A stretch of 64,000 bases of DNA, taken from positions 372,001 through 436,000 of the forward strand of contig NZ_CP048433.1 in assembly GCF_010509075.1 (NCBI RefSeq). Reading direction: 5' to 3'. The stretch's first letter is position 1. Each line of letters opens with the position of its first letter. The stretch is from Collinsella aerofaciens ATCC 25986 (lineage in GTDB: Bacteria > Actinomycetota > Coriobacteriia > Coriobacteriales > Coriobacteriaceae). The notes beneath the pieces are model-generated. The model did no database searches. It worked only from the letters and a program-made list of their open reading frames with translations, and was not told the DNA's origin. Both the position numbers and the translations under genes were made by a program. Shown here one piece after another: positions 25,959 through 34,716 of the stretch.

Positions 25959-26390
25959 ATGTCCAAGTACATCTCCGAGCTCATGTCGCCGCAGCTTATG
26001 GGCGTCATCTATGCCTTCGTTGGCTTTATCATCGCCCTGTATGTGCTGTCGGTCGTCTATGTGTTTATCGACGCTCGCCGCCGCGGCGCCAGCGCCTACG
26101 TGGCATGGGGCATCATCGCCCTCATCCCGTTTGTGGGCCTCATCGCCTACCTGGTCCTGCGTCCGCACTCCTACGCGGCCGACCGCGAGGAGCAGGAGCT
26201 GGACATGGCCCTGCGCGAGCGCCAACTTGCCCAGTACGGCACCTGCCCGCAGTGCGGCGCGCCCATCGAGAAGGACTTTGTCGTCTGCCCCGTGTGCGAC
26301 ACCCAGGTTCGCAACGTGTGCCCCAGCTGCCATCGCCCGCTCGATGCGCACTGGAAGGTTTGCCCCTACTGCCGAACTCGCATCCAGTAA
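25959..26390 (+). CDS. Small membrane protein with C-terminal double zinc ribbon
   Basis: A 143-residue protein. Residues 8-32 and 46-66 are two transmembrane helices (MGVIYAFVGFIIALYVLSVV and YVAWGIIALIPFVGLIAYLV), followed by a charged linker. Four CxxC pairs (CPQCGA, CPVCDT, CPSCHR, CPYCRT) form two zinc ribbons. The start at ATG 25959 follows GAAAGG; the frame is open 15 codons further upstream without a good binding site. The gene stands alone. Function is unknown; the layout suggests a membrane-tethered zinc-ribbon adaptor. Confidence 0.75.
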   Translation: MSKYISELMSPQLMGVIYAFVGFIIALYVLSVVYVFIDARRRGASAYVAWGIIALIPFVGLIAYLVLRPHSYAADREEQELDMALRERQLAQYGTCPQCGAPIEKDFVVCPVCDTQVRNVCPSCHRPLDAHWKVCPYCRTRIQ

Positions 26391-26509
26391 CGCATCCATC
26401 GCCGGGCCGGCTGCAAGCCACGGGCACCGCGCGCCACGCGCAAGCCGCACGTGCAGCCCACGCGCGCCCCGCAGCCCCGCCCCACACGATGAAGCATGCG
26501 TAGAAAATC

Positions 26510-26540
26510 GCCCGCCGTGCCATTAAGGTGCGGCGGGCGC
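26510..26540 (+). terminator. GC-rich hairpin before thrS
   Basis: GCCCGCCG (26510-26517) pairs with CGGCGGGC (26531-26538) and is followed by only a weak T stretch. It is a possible terminator of the zinc-ribbon gene. Confidence 0.5.
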
Positions 26541-26611
26541 TTGTATACCAAGGCAACCTGCCTATAATGATGCAAGTCAAAAACGCCGAGCGCATCGCAC
26601 GCACTTGCATC
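26541..26611 (+). promoter_or_regulatory. thrS promoter and leader hairpin
   Basis: The -35 TTGTAT (26541-26546) and -10 TATAAT (26563-26568) are 16 bases apart. The predicted transcript starts with a perfect 9-bp stem, GATGCAAGT (26569-26577) / ACTTGCATC (26603-26611). No T-box sequence (AGGGTGG) is present, so threonyl-tRNA sensing by the usual riboswitch is not supported. Confidence 0.6.
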
Positions 26612-26638
26612 AGGCATCCGAGAGGAGAAAACATACCC

Positions 26639-28402
26639 ATGAAGGCACTCTACAATGACGGTTCGGTGGCCGAGCTCCCGCAGGACGAGGTCACGCACGT
26701 CATCCGTCACTCTGCCGCGCACATCATGGCGCAGGCCATCAAGCGCCTGTACCCCCAGGCCGACTTTGCCTACGGCCCCGCGACCGACAACGGCTTCTAC
26801 TACGACGTCGACCTGCCCGAGGGCGTTAAGATCAGCGAGGACGACTTCCCCGCGATCGAGGCCGAGATGAAGAAGATCGTTAAGGAGAACCTCAAGTTCT
26901 CCGTGTATGAGAAGCCTCGCGCCGAGGCCATCGCCCTTATGGAGGAGCGCGGCGAGAAGTACAAGGTCGAGCACATCGGCGACCTGGACGACGACGCCCG
27001 CATCACCTTCTATCAGCAGGGCGACTACATCGACATGTGCGTCGGCCCCCACATCTGCTACACCAAGGCCCTCAAGGCCTTTAAGCTCACCGGCGTTTCG
27101 GGCGCCTACTGGAAGGGCGACAAGGACAACAAGATGCTCACCCGCATCAACGGCGTCGCCTTTGCCACCAAGGAAGAGCTCGACGAGCACATGCACATGC
27201 TGGAGGAGGCCAAGAAGCGCGACCACCGCAAGATCGGCCGCGAGATGGACCTCTTTATGATGCGCGACGAGGCCCCCGGCTTCCCGTTCTTCCTGCCCAA
27301 CGGCATGATTCTTAAGAACACGCTGCTGGACTACTGGCGCGAGATTCACCACAAGGCCGGCTACGTGGAGATTTCCACGCCGCTTATCATGAACAAGCAG
27401 CTGTGGAAGACCTCGGGCCACTGGGACCACTACAAGGACAACATGTACTCCACCGTCATCGACGACGAAGAGTACTGCATTAAGCCCATGAACTGCCCGG
27501 GCGGCGTGCTGGTGTACGCCTCCAAGCCGCACTCCTACCGCGAGCTGCCCATTCGCGCCGGCGAGATTGGCCTGGTGCACCGCCACGAGCTGCGCGGTGC
27601 CCTGCACGGCCTGTTCCGCGTGCGCTGCTTTAACCAGGACGACGCCCACCTGTTTGTGCGTCCCGACCAGCTGACCGACGAGATCGTGGGCGTGGTCAAC
27701 CTCATCGACTCCGTGTACCAAAAGTTTGGCTTTAAGTACCACGTTGAGCTTTCTACCCGTCCCGAGGACTCCATGGGTTCGGACGAGGACTGGGCTCGTG
27801 CCGAGGAGGGCCTGCGCACCGCTCTGGAGCAGCTGCACATGGACTACGAGGTCAACGAGGGCGACGGCGCCTTCTACGGCCCCAAGATCGACTTCCACCT
27901 GGAGGACTCGCTCGGTCGTACCTGGCAGTGCGGCACCGTCCAGCTCGACTTCCAGATGCCGCTCAACTTTGATCTGGAGTACGTGGACGCCGACGGCACC
28001 AAGAAGCGCCCCATCATGCTGCATCGCGTGTGCTTTGGCTCCATCGAGCGTTTCATCGGTATTCTGATTGAGCACTTTGCGGGCAAGTTCCCCACCTGGC
28101 TGGCTCCCGTGCAGGTCAAGGCGCTTCCCGTCTCCGAGAAGAGTCGCGACTACGCTCACGAGGTGTGCGCCAAGCTGGAGGAGGCCGGCATCCGCGTGGT
28201 CTGCGACGATCGCGACGAGAAGATCGGCTACAAGATCCGCGAGGCCCGCAGCATCGATCGCGTGCCCTACATGCTCATCCTGGGCGAGAAGGAGGTCGAG
28301 GCCGGCAACATCTCCGTCCGCGACCGCTCTAACGAGACCGTTCAGATGAGCGTTGACGAGTTTGTGGCCAAGGTGCTCGAGGAGATCAAGACTCGCGCCT
28401 AA
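26639..28402 (+). CDS. thrS: Threonyl-tRNA synthetase lacking the TGS domain
   Basis: A class II synthetase that charges tRNA-Thr and hydrolyses Ser-tRNA. The editing domain is present, with H24-x3-H28 and C134-x3-H138. The catalytic core shows MNCPGG, RHELRGALHGLFRVR with QDDAH (motif 2), and MLHR (motif 3); these include the C, H and H zinc ligands. The anticodon-binding domain ends the protein. At 587 residues it lacks the roughly 60-residue N-terminal TGS domain of the E. coli enzyme (642 residues). ATG 26639 follows GAGAGGAG at a rather long distance. Confidence 0.94.
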   Translation: MKALYNDGSVAELPQDEVTHVIRHSAAHIMAQAIKRLYPQADFAYGPATDNGFYYDVDLPEGVKISEDDFPAIEAEMKKIVKENLKFSVYEKPRAEAIALMEERGEKYKVEHIGDLDDDARITFYQQGDYIDMCVGPHICYTKALKAFKLTGVSGAYWKGDKDNKMLTRINGVAFATKEELDEHMHMLEEAKKRDHRKIGREMDLFMMRDEAPGFPFFLPNGMILKNTLLDYWREIHHKAGYVEISTPLIMNKQLWKTSGHWDHYKDNMYSTVIDDEEYCIKPMNCPGGVLVYASKPHSYRELPIRAGEIGLVHRHELRGALHGLFRVRCFNQDDAHLFVRPDQLTDEIVGVVNLIDSVYQKFGFKYHVELSTRPEDSMGSDEDWARAEEGLRTALEQLHMDYEVNEGDGAFYGPKIDFHLEDSLGRTWQCGTVQLDFQMPLNFDLEYVDADGTKKRPIMLHRVCFGSIERFIGILIEHFAGKFPTWLAPVQVKALPVSEKSRDYAHEVCAKLEEAGIRVVCDDRDEKIGYKIREARSIDRVPYMLILGEKEVEAGNISVRDRSNETVQMSVDEFVAKVLEEIKTRA

Positions 28403-28436
28403 GGTGACGCCAAAGGTTTATAAACCGCATGTATAC

Positions 28437-28470
28437 GCGGCTGTCCCATGCACGGGGCAGTCGCTTTTTT
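28437..28470 (+). terminator. Intrinsic terminator after thrS
   Basis: GCGGCTGTCCC (28437-28447) pairs with GGGGCAGTCGC (28454-28464), including two G-T pairs, and is followed by TTTTTT. Confidence 0.88.
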
Positions 28471-28599
28471 ATGCCGAGCAAGGGGCTGGGAAGGATTAGT
28501 TGCAGTTGCGCAACGCTCACAAGATGCCAACAACCCCCGTAACCGTTTGGTAAAGCAGAAATGTCCCCGTAACAATCCAATATTGCCCATATATAAGAA

Positions 28600-28624
28600 A
28601 AGCCGCTGGTAGAGCGGCTTTTTT
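28600..28624 (+). terminator. Intrinsic terminator just before the inverted-repeat promoter region
   Basis: AAGCCGCT (28600-28607) pairs with AGCGGCTT (28613-28620) around GGTAG and runs into TTTT. The 130 bases between this and the thrS terminator hold no gene I recognise; a small RNA ending here is possible. Confidence 0.85.
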
Positions 28625-28637
28625 GTTGCGCAAAAAT

Positions 28638-28759
28638 GTACAGGTTTTTGTAGTGGGGTATGGAGATGTGTCCGCTCGCGCCGCAATTTACGCAATCTGG
28701 GAAAACGGTCTGGATTTATTCGTATAATAAGCTTCGTCGAAAGATACAAAAACCTGTAC
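28638..28759. promoter_or_regulatory. Candidate invertible promoter of the exopolysaccharide operon
   Basis: A perfect 15-bp inverted repeat, GTACAGGTTTTTGTA (28638-28652) and TACAAAAACCTGTAC (28745-28759), extends imperfectly outward (CGCAAAA on both sides). It encloses 92 bases with a -10-like TATAAT at 28723-28728 pointing towards the antiterminator gene. The -35 is poor. The geometry matches phase-variable promoters of capsule operons, but inversion itself cannot be seen in one sequence. No recombinase gene lies in the window. Confidence 0.5.
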
Positions 28760-28850
28760 TTTTGCGACTGCGCCTAGCTGCGAGCGAGAAGCCTGTTCTA
28801 AACGCCCCTGCATTTGCGTGCATCGCAAAGCCAAAAGAGGGGGCGAGAAC

Positions 28851-29441
28851 ATGGAACAGACGGCACGGCGCCAAGAGCAGCTGCCGGGCGCATTTAACGG
28901 CGTCACCACCAACAGCCAGCACGGTCGCGTCCGCTGGTATCTGGTCCACACCCCCAATGGAAAAGAGCGTGAGACCTGCGAAAAGGTCCGCTGCATTATC
29001 CCGCACAATTTGATGCAGGACGCTTTTGTGATGCAAAAGGAGTTCTGGTTTAAGCGGGACGGCGCCTGGTCGCTCCAAACCAAACCCATGTACAAGGAAT
29101 ACTTCTTCGTCGCCACGCACGATGCCGCTGCGCTCGATAGGGCTTTGGCCCAGCTGAGCTTTGGATGCCGCATCGCCGGCAGTAGGGAGCGGGCGTACAT
29201 GCCCATGCCGGACGATGCACAGGACTGGTACCGCAGCGTGCTGGACGAAGACGGCGTGGTGCGCAACAGCGTTGCGCGCATCGAAGACGGCGTGCTGCAC
29301 ATAGAACAGGGCCCACTTGTGGGGCAAGAGGCCCGCGTGCACAAGATCGACCGTCGCAAGCGCTGGTGCCTGGTGGACGTAGGCGAAGGCGATTCCAGCT
29401 TTAGGGAAGTGCTTCCGCTCGACGTTCCCATCAAGACGTAA
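28851..29441 (+). CDS. NusG-like processive antiterminator (LoaP/UpxY type)
   Basis: A 196-residue specialised NusG paralogue. The N-terminal NGN domain starts at VRWYLVHTPNGKERETCEKV (about 27-46), the typical opening of LoaP, UpxY and RfaH. The C-terminal KOW domain is around GPLVGQEARVHKIDRRKRW. Such proteins load on RNA polymerase near the promoter and allow read-through of long polysaccharide operons. It is the first gene of an 11-gene glycan operon, which supports this role. ATG 28851 follows GAGGGGGCGAG. Confidence 0.85.
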   Translation: MEQTARRQEQLPGAFNGVTTNSQHGRVRWYLVHTPNGKERETCEKVRCIIPHNLMQDAFVMQKEFWFKRDGAWSLQTKPMYKEYFFVATHDAAALDRALAQLSFGCRIAGSRERAYMPMPDDAQDWYRSVLDEDGVVRNSVARIEDGVLHIEQGPLVGQEARVHKIDRRKRWCLVDVGEGDSSFREVLPLDVPIKT

Positions 29442-29449
29442 GGGAGACG

Positions 29450-30277
29450 TTGCACCGGCTGTTCGTTCGCATTTTTGAATTTACCGATTGGGGGGGGGTC
29501 CTGGAGGACAGGGCCGTACGTTGGATTTTGGCTGCTAAAGAAGTAACAGAGAGCTGTGTGCCTGCGGGGGCGGCGCTTATCGCTCAGGCCATGGACCGGC
29601 GCGAAGGCGCCGGCCGCTACAAGGCCATGCAATCCATCATGGAATGGGACCGCTCGCGACTGGCCTATAGGGCCGTGAAGCGCACGTTCGACATCGTTTT
29701 CAGCGGTGCCGTGCTGGCCGTCATCGCCATCCCCAGCCTGGTTTTAGCAGCGGCCATCCGCATCGAGAGCGAGGGCAACCCCTTCTACAGCCAGATCCGC
29801 GTGGGCCAGACCCGCCCCGACGGCAGCCTGACCACCTTCCGCATGTGGAAGTTCCGCAGCATGTACAAGGACGCCGACGAGCGCCTCGCCGAGCTCAAGG
29901 ATCAGAACGAGATCGCCGGCGCCATGTTCAAGATGAAGGAGGATCCCCGCGTCACCAGGATCGGCAGGTTCATCCGCAAGCATTCCATCGACGAGTTCCC
30001 GCAGTTCCTGAACGTGTTCCTGGGGCAGATGTCCGTGGTTGGGCCCAGGCCGCCGCTGCCGAATGAGGTGGCACAGTACACCGAGTACGACCTGCAGCGT
30101 CTGGCCGTGAAGCCCGGGATCACCGGCTGGTGGCAGGTCACGGAGCGCAACTTGACCGGGCTCGACGGCATGGTCCGCCGGGACCTGGAGTACATCGCCA
30201 AGCGCGGCCCCATAACGGACCTCAAGATCGTCGTCCTCACGGTGATCGAGGTCTTCACCGGCAAGGGTGCGTGCTAG
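29450..30277 (+). CDS. Undecaprenyl-phosphate sugar-1-phosphate transferase (priming enzyme)
   Basis: A 275-residue bacterial sugar transferase (WcaJ/WbaP C-terminal type) that puts the first sugar phosphate on the lipid carrier. One membrane helix (VFSGAVLAVIAIPSLVLAAA, about 83-102) precedes the catalytic core with FRMWKFRSMYKDAD, EFPQFLNVFLGQMSVVGPRP and KPGITGWWQV. The start is uncertain: TTG 29450 has AGGGAG just upstream, while ATG 29591 lacks a binding site. Between them lies a run of nine G (29490-29498), which would be coding if the TTG is used. The stop abuts the next start. Confidence 0.88.
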   Translation: MHRLFVRIFEFTDWGGVLEDRAVRWILAAKEVTESCVPAGAALIAQAMDRREGAGRYKAMQSIMEWDRSRLAYRAVKRTFDIVFSGAVLAVIAIPSLVLAAAIRIESEGNPFYSQIRVGQTRPDGSLTTFRMWKFRSMYKDADERLAELKDQNEIAGAMFKMKEDPRVTRIGRFIRKHSIDEFPQFLNVFLGQMSVVGPRPPLPNEVAQYTEYDLQRLAVKPGITGWWQVTERNLTGLDGMVRRDLEYIAKRGPITDLKIVVLTVIEVFTGKGAC

Positions 30278-31402
30278 ATGCGCATCGCGATGATCGGACA
30301 CAAGAGATACGGCTCCCGCGAGGGAGGCGTGGAGGTCGTCGTGACCGAGCTCGCCCGCCGCATGGCGGCGCTAGGCCACGAGGTCACCTGCTACGACCGC
30401 TCCGGCGCGGACGTCATGACCGGCGACGCCGCGGACTGCCGCGAGCGCGTCGTCGACGGCGTGCGCGTCGTGCCGGTTAAGACAATCGACAGGAAGGGCC
30501 TCGCCGCCCTCTCGTCCTCATATTTTGCTACCAAGGCGGCTATCAAGGACCGCCCCGACGTGATCCATTATCACGCCGAGGGCCCTTGCGTGCCGCTCGC
30601 GCTGGCCAAGCACGCTGGCATTCGCACCGTGGCGACCATCCACGGCCTGGATTGGCAGCGTGCCAAGTGGGGCAGGCTCGCCAGCACCTACATCAAGATG
30701 GGGGAGAAGACCGCCGCCACCAAGGCCGACGGCCTTATCGTCTTGTCCAAATCGGTCCAGTCCTACTTTCAGGACGTCTACGGCCGCACGGCGACGTTCA
30801 TCCCCAACGGTATCGAGCCGAAGCAGCCGAGGCCGGCCAACCGGATAAAGGAGAAGTGGGGGCTCGATGCGGGCTCCTACCTGCTGTACCTGGGCAGGCT
30901 CGTCCCCGAGAAGCGGCCCGAGCTCCTGATCGAGGCCTTCGAGAAGTTCGACACGGACAAGAGGCTCGTCATCGCCGGCGGCGGATCGGACACCTCCGAG
31001 TACGAGGCGTCCCTTCGCGAGGCCGCCCAGGGCGACCCCCGCGTCCTCTTCACCGGGTTCGTCAACGGCGAGCCCCTGGAGGAGCTGTACTCCAACTGCT
31101 ACGCCTACGTGCTGCCCTCCGACGTGGAGGGCATGCCCATGAGCCTGCTGGAGGCCATGGCATACGGCCGCTGCTGCGTGACGAGCGACATCCCCGAGTG
31201 CGCGGACGTCCTCGCCGGCAACGGCGTGACGTTCGAGAAGGGCAGTGCCGATTCCCTGCAGGCCGCGCTGCAAGGCCTACTTGCTGAAGGCGACCGCGGG
31301 AGAGTCCTTGGCGGGGCCGCCAAGGCGCATGTCGAGAAAACCTGCAACTGGGATTCCGTCATCGAGCGGACCCTTGCCGTCTACGGGGGTGAAGGCCTAT
31401 GA
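30278..31402 (+). CDS. Glycosyltransferase family 4
   Basis: A 374-residue GT-B retaining transferase. The N-terminal MRIAMIGHKRYGSREGGVEV is the acceptor-side glycine loop. The C-terminal nucleotide-sugar site has YLLYLGRLVPEKRPELLIEA, then VLPSDVEGMPMSLLEAMAYG with the E-x7-E motif. It is expected to extend the lipid-linked repeat unit on the cytoplasmic face. It begins at the base after the upstream stop and overlaps the next gene by four bases. The donor sugar cannot be told. Confidence 0.88.
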   Translation: MRIAMIGHKRYGSREGGVEVVVTELARRMAALGHEVTCYDRSGADVMTGDAADCRERVVDGVRVVPVKTIDRKGLAALSSSYFATKAAIKDRPDVIHYHAEGPCVPLALAKHAGIRTVATIHGLDWQRAKWGRLASTYIKMGEKTAATKADGLIVLSKSVQSYFQDVYGRTATFIPNGIEPKQPRPANRIKEKWGLDAGSYLLYLGRLVPEKRPELLIEAFEKFDTDKRLVIAGGGSDTSEYEASLREAAQGDPRVLFTGFVNGEPLEELYSNCYAYVLPSDVEGMPMSLLEAMAYGRCCVTSDIPECADVLAGNGVTFEKGSADSLQAALQGLLAEGDRGRVLGGAAKAHVEKTCNWDSVIERTLAVYGGEGL

Positions 31403-32682
31403 GGATCCTTCTCGTAAACAAGTTCCACTACCGCAAGGGCGGTGCGGAGACCTATTACCTCACCGTCGGATCCGAGCTTGAGCGCATGGGGCATGAGGTG
31501 GCCTATTTCTCGATGAGGCACCCTGACAACCTGCCCTGCGGGTGGGATAAGTATTTCGTGACGCAGCGCGAGTACAACAACGTCAAGAATCCGCTCAAGG
31601 CGGCGCGCGACGGCATGGCGCTGATTTATTCGCCAGAGGCGAAGCGCAACTTCCAGGCCCTCTGCGAGGAGTTCCGCCCCGATGTCGTCCACCTCAACAA
31701 CGTGCACAGGCAGATCACGCTATCCATTCTCGACGCCCCCTACCTGAGGGAGAACAAGGTTCCGGTCTTCTACACGGCCCACGATTACGTGACCGTCTGC
31801 CCCGGCTATCTCATGCTCGACGGCGACGGGCGCGTCTGCGACGCGTGCCTCGAGGACGGGCGCTACCGCCACTGTATCGAGCGCCGCTGCGTGAAGGGCT
31901 CGCGCGCGAAGAGCGCGCTGGCGGCGATGGAGGCGTCCTTCAACAGGGCCCATAAGTCAAACCGAAGGATCGACAGGGTAATCGCCCCCTCCAGGTTCAT
32001 GCGCTCCAAGCTCATCGAGGGCGGTTGGCCCGAGGACAAGGTCGTCTTCCTGCAGAACTTCGCCGACGACGCGATCCTCGACCGCGCGGCGAATGCCGGG
32101 GCGGATGCGACCGACAGGGAGAACCCCTACCTCCTGTTCTTCGGGCGGCTCTCTGCCGAGAAGGGCGTCGACACGCTGCTGAGGGCCTTCGATGCCGCCT
32201 TGCCGAACCTTCCGCAGGGCATGCGCCTGGTTGTCGTCGGCGACGGCCCGGATGCCGCCGAATTCAAAACGCTCGCGTCTTCGTTGGGCTGTGCGTCTCG
32301 CATCGAGTTCGCCGGTTATCAGACCGGTGGGGCACTGCAAGCGTATGTGGAGAGAGCGTCTCTCGCCATCGCGAGTTCGAGATGGCGAGAGAACATGCCG
32401 TACTCGATCGTGGAGGCTTTCGCTGCCGGCACGCCCGTCGTTGGCACAAATATTGGCGGAATCCCTGAGTTGGTCGACGAAGGGAAAACGGGGTTCATTT
32501 GCGAGCCCGGGGATGTCCCGTCGATGGCGGATGCCATCTTGCGCGGCACGAGTGCGTTCTTGGACCGGTCCGCTTACTCGATGCTTCAGCGCAACTGCCG
32601 CTCCTACGTCATGGAAAACTGCTCGCGCGAGAAGTTCATGAACGACCTCGTGAACCTGTATAAGGAGTCAATCGATGGCTAA
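31399..32682 (+). CDS. Glycosyltransferase family 4
   Basis: A 427-residue GT4 enzyme. It opens MRILLVNKFHYRKGGAETYY, has a cysteine-rich stretch near 132-158 (CPGYLMLDGDGRVCDACLED) seen in a subset of GT4 proteins, and carries LLFFGRLSAEKGVDTLLRAF and the E-x7-E region YSIVEAFAAGTPVVGTNIGG. ATG 31399 overlaps the preceding stop, and its own end overlaps the next start by eight bases. It acts in repeat-unit assembly; linkage unknown. Confidence 0.88.
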   Translation: MRILLVNKFHYRKGGAETYYLTVGSELERMGHEVAYFSMRHPDNLPCGWDKYFVTQREYNNVKNPLKAARDGMALIYSPEAKRNFQALCEEFRPDVVHLNNVHRQITLSILDAPYLRENKVPVFYTAHDYVTVCPGYLMLDGDGRVCDACLEDGRYRHCIERRCVKGSRAKSALAAMEASFNRAHKSNRRIDRVIAPSRFMRSKLIEGGWPEDKVVFLQNFADDAILDRAANAGADATDRENPYLLFFGRLSAEKGVDTLLRAFDAALPNLPQGMRLVVVGDGPDAAEFKTLASSLGCASRIEFAGYQTGGALQAYVERASLAIASSRWRENMPYSIVEAFAAGTPVVGTNIGGIPELVDEGKTGFICEPGDVPSMADAILRGTSAFLDRSAYSMLQRNCRSYVMENCSREKFMNDLVNLYKESIDG

Positions 32683-33688
32683 CGGCCATAACAGCATCAA
32701 GAGGATCGTGCACCGCTCCTGCGAGGAGATCGGCGCCACGTTCCGAATCGCCAGGGCCACGTCGTGGCCCGAGGCGATCAACACGTTTCGGGCGAAGCTC
32801 GACATCCAGGTCATGAGCCGCAACGGGTACAAGGAACCGCCTGCGGTAAGGGGGCGGTTGCTGCGCAAGCACGAGACCGTGCTCAAATATCTCGAGAACC
32901 GCTTCGGCGATTTCTTCGAGTCATACGACTACGATGCGCCGCTGCCGCCGTCCGATCCCGCCCTCGAGGGGAAGATCTGGATGTGCTGGTGGCAGGGCGA
33001 GGAGAACGCGCCCGAGATCGTGAGGGCGTGCATCGACTCCGTGCGCCGCAACGCCGGCGGGCACGAGGTCATCGTCATAACGGAAGAGAATCTCTCCGAC
33101 TACGCTCATATCCCCGATTGGGTTTTCGACAAGGTGCGCGCGGGTGTCATGTCGCGCACCCATCTTTCTGACCTTTTAAGGCTGTCCCTGCTCGCGGAGC
33201 ACGGCGGCCTGTGGCTCGACGCGACGTTCTTCTGTACCGGCTCGCTCGATGAGTACATGGACCTTCCGATTTGGTCCATCAAGCGACCCGATTATCTCCA
33301 CGCATCCGTTGCCTGTGGCATGTTTGCCAACTACTCGCTTGGTTGCGATTCGTCTAACCGTCGGGTGTTCGCAACGCTTAGGGACTTTTACCTTGAGTAT
33401 TGGGCCCAGAGTAATGAACTTGTGGATTATCTGCTCACCGACTATCTCATCGTCCTGGCTCAGCGCCGTGACCCCTCGATCGCCGCGGCGTTCACGTCGA
33501 TTGGGTCCAACAACCCCCGTTGCGACGATCTCATCTCGCTGCTGGACGAACCCTTTGACCGGCACGTCTGGGACGGACTCACCTCTGACACAAGGTTGTT
33601 CAAGCTTTCATGGAAGCAAGATTATCCGAGCCAATCCAATGGAATTGAATCTTTTTATGGCGCTCTGGTTTGTGGCGACTGTCGCTAG
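32675..33688 (+). CDS. Capsular polysaccharide synthesis glycosyltransferase (Caps_synth/GT32-like)
   Basis: A 337-residue protein of the capsular polysaccharide synthesis family. KIWMCWWQGEENAPEIVRAC near 104 and the catalytic region LSDLLRLSLLAEHGGLWLDATF (165-190, with the D-x-D-like LWLDA) are typical. It overlaps the preceding gene. Base composition changes within the gene: the first 190 codons are GC-rich and the last 120 AT-richer, like the genes that follow. This suggests a recombination junction inside or near the gene. Confidence 0.82.
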   Translation: MANGHNSIKRIVHRSCEEIGATFRIARATSWPEAINTFRAKLDIQVMSRNGYKEPPAVRGRLLRKHETVLKYLENRFGDFFESYDYDAPLPPSDPALEGKIWMCWWQGEENAPEIVRACIDSVRRNAGGHEVIVITEENLSDYAHIPDWVFDKVRAGVMSRTHLSDLLRLSLLAEHGGLWLDATFFCTGSLDEYMDLPIWSIKRPDYLHASVACGMFANYSLGCDSSNRRVFATLRDFYLEYWAQSNELVDYLLTDYLIVLAQRRDPSIAAAFTSIGSNNPRCDDLISLLDEPFDRHVWDGLTSDTRLFKLSWKQDYPSQSNGIESFYGALVCGDCR

Positions 33689-33706
33689 GTTAGTGAGGAG
33701 GGCATT

Positions 33707-34714
33707 GTGGCTAATCCCCTTTTAAGCATAGTGGTTCCCATTTACAACTCATCCGAGACGATTGAGGAATGTGTCGCTTCTCTTGTTTCGCAAACCATTA
33801 ATGACCTGGAGATTTTACTCATCGATGACGGGTCTACAGACGATAGTCTTGAGAAGTGCAAAAAGCTTGCATCCAAGGACAATCGCATCAGGGTTTTCAC
33901 AAAAGAAAATGCGGGCCAGGGAATTGCGCGTAATTATGGTTTAGATTTAGCGACTGGGGAATTCATTGCTTTTGTCGATTCAGACGATACCTGTACGAAG
34001 GCAATGTATGAAACGTTGCTGAGCAGGGCAAGAGATTCCGGTAGCGATGTCGTCGTTGGCGGTTACTGTGATTTATTGAATGGCGCGGTTGTTGAGAGTC
34101 ATCCAGCTGGGTCAATGGAACTGCGCAGTAAAGACGAAATTGATAGGTACATGGCGGATTTGGTATCCACGCCAGGCCATGATGATAGTGCGGGCTGTAT
34201 CGCTGTTTGGGACTCTGTTTACCGTCGACTGCTGATTGAAGAGAATGGGGTTCAGTTTCCGTCAGAAAGAGATGTCTACTCAGAGGATCTAGTTTTTAAG
34301 CTTAGAGCTCTCGCTTCTTCTTCGAGTGTCAGCGTCGTTCCCAATTGTTTGTACGAATACCACGTTAGTGGCAAGTCTTATTCAAAATGCGTGAATGACG
34401 ATGTTCTTAAAAGGATAAATGCTCTAAGCCAAGTTCTTGCGGATGAGTTTGATCGGAGACTGGATAGATTCGATTTCCGTAAGAGAAATGCAGGCAGGGC
34501 TTTTGCGTCGCTTAGATTTTCTTTGAGGCGCGTTCCTTGCGGTGCTGGTCGTACGGCTTTTTTCGATGCCCTTGTAAATGATGAAAAGCTATACAACTGT
34601 TTGTCAGCCTATCAGTCGTCGAGCTTAATTAATGCAGCAATTTATAAATTGCTGTTAACAAGAAAACCTCGATTAATTTCAGCTGTATTCAATCTAATTG
34701 CCCTGAAAGGATAA
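33707..34714 (+). CDS. Glycosyltransferase family 2
   Basis: A 335-residue GT-A enzyme. It shows LLSIVVPIYNSSETIEECVA at the N-terminus, LLIDDGSTDDS near 38, and the D-x-D-like FVDSDDTCTK near 87. GTG 33707 follows GAGGAGGG. It is clearly AT-richer than the first four operon genes and probably acquired. It adds a sugar to the repeat unit; donor and linkage unknown. Confidence 0.86.
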   Translation: MANPLLSIVVPIYNSSETIEECVASLVSQTINDLEILLIDDGSTDDSLEKCKKLASKDNRIRVFTKENAGQGIARNYGLDLATGEFIAFVDSDDTCTKAMYETLLSRARDSGSDVVVGGYCDLLNGAVVESHPAGSMELRSKDEIDRYMADLVSTPGHDDSAGCIAVWDSVYRRLLIEENGVQFPSERDVYSEDLVFKLRALASSSSVSVVPNCLYEYHVSGKSYSKCVNDDVLKRINALSQVLADEFDRRLDRFDFRKRNAGRAFASLRFSLRRVPCGAGRTAFFDALVNDEKLYNCLSAYQSSSLINAAIYKLLLTRKPRLISAVFNLIALKG

Positions 34715-34716
34715 TT

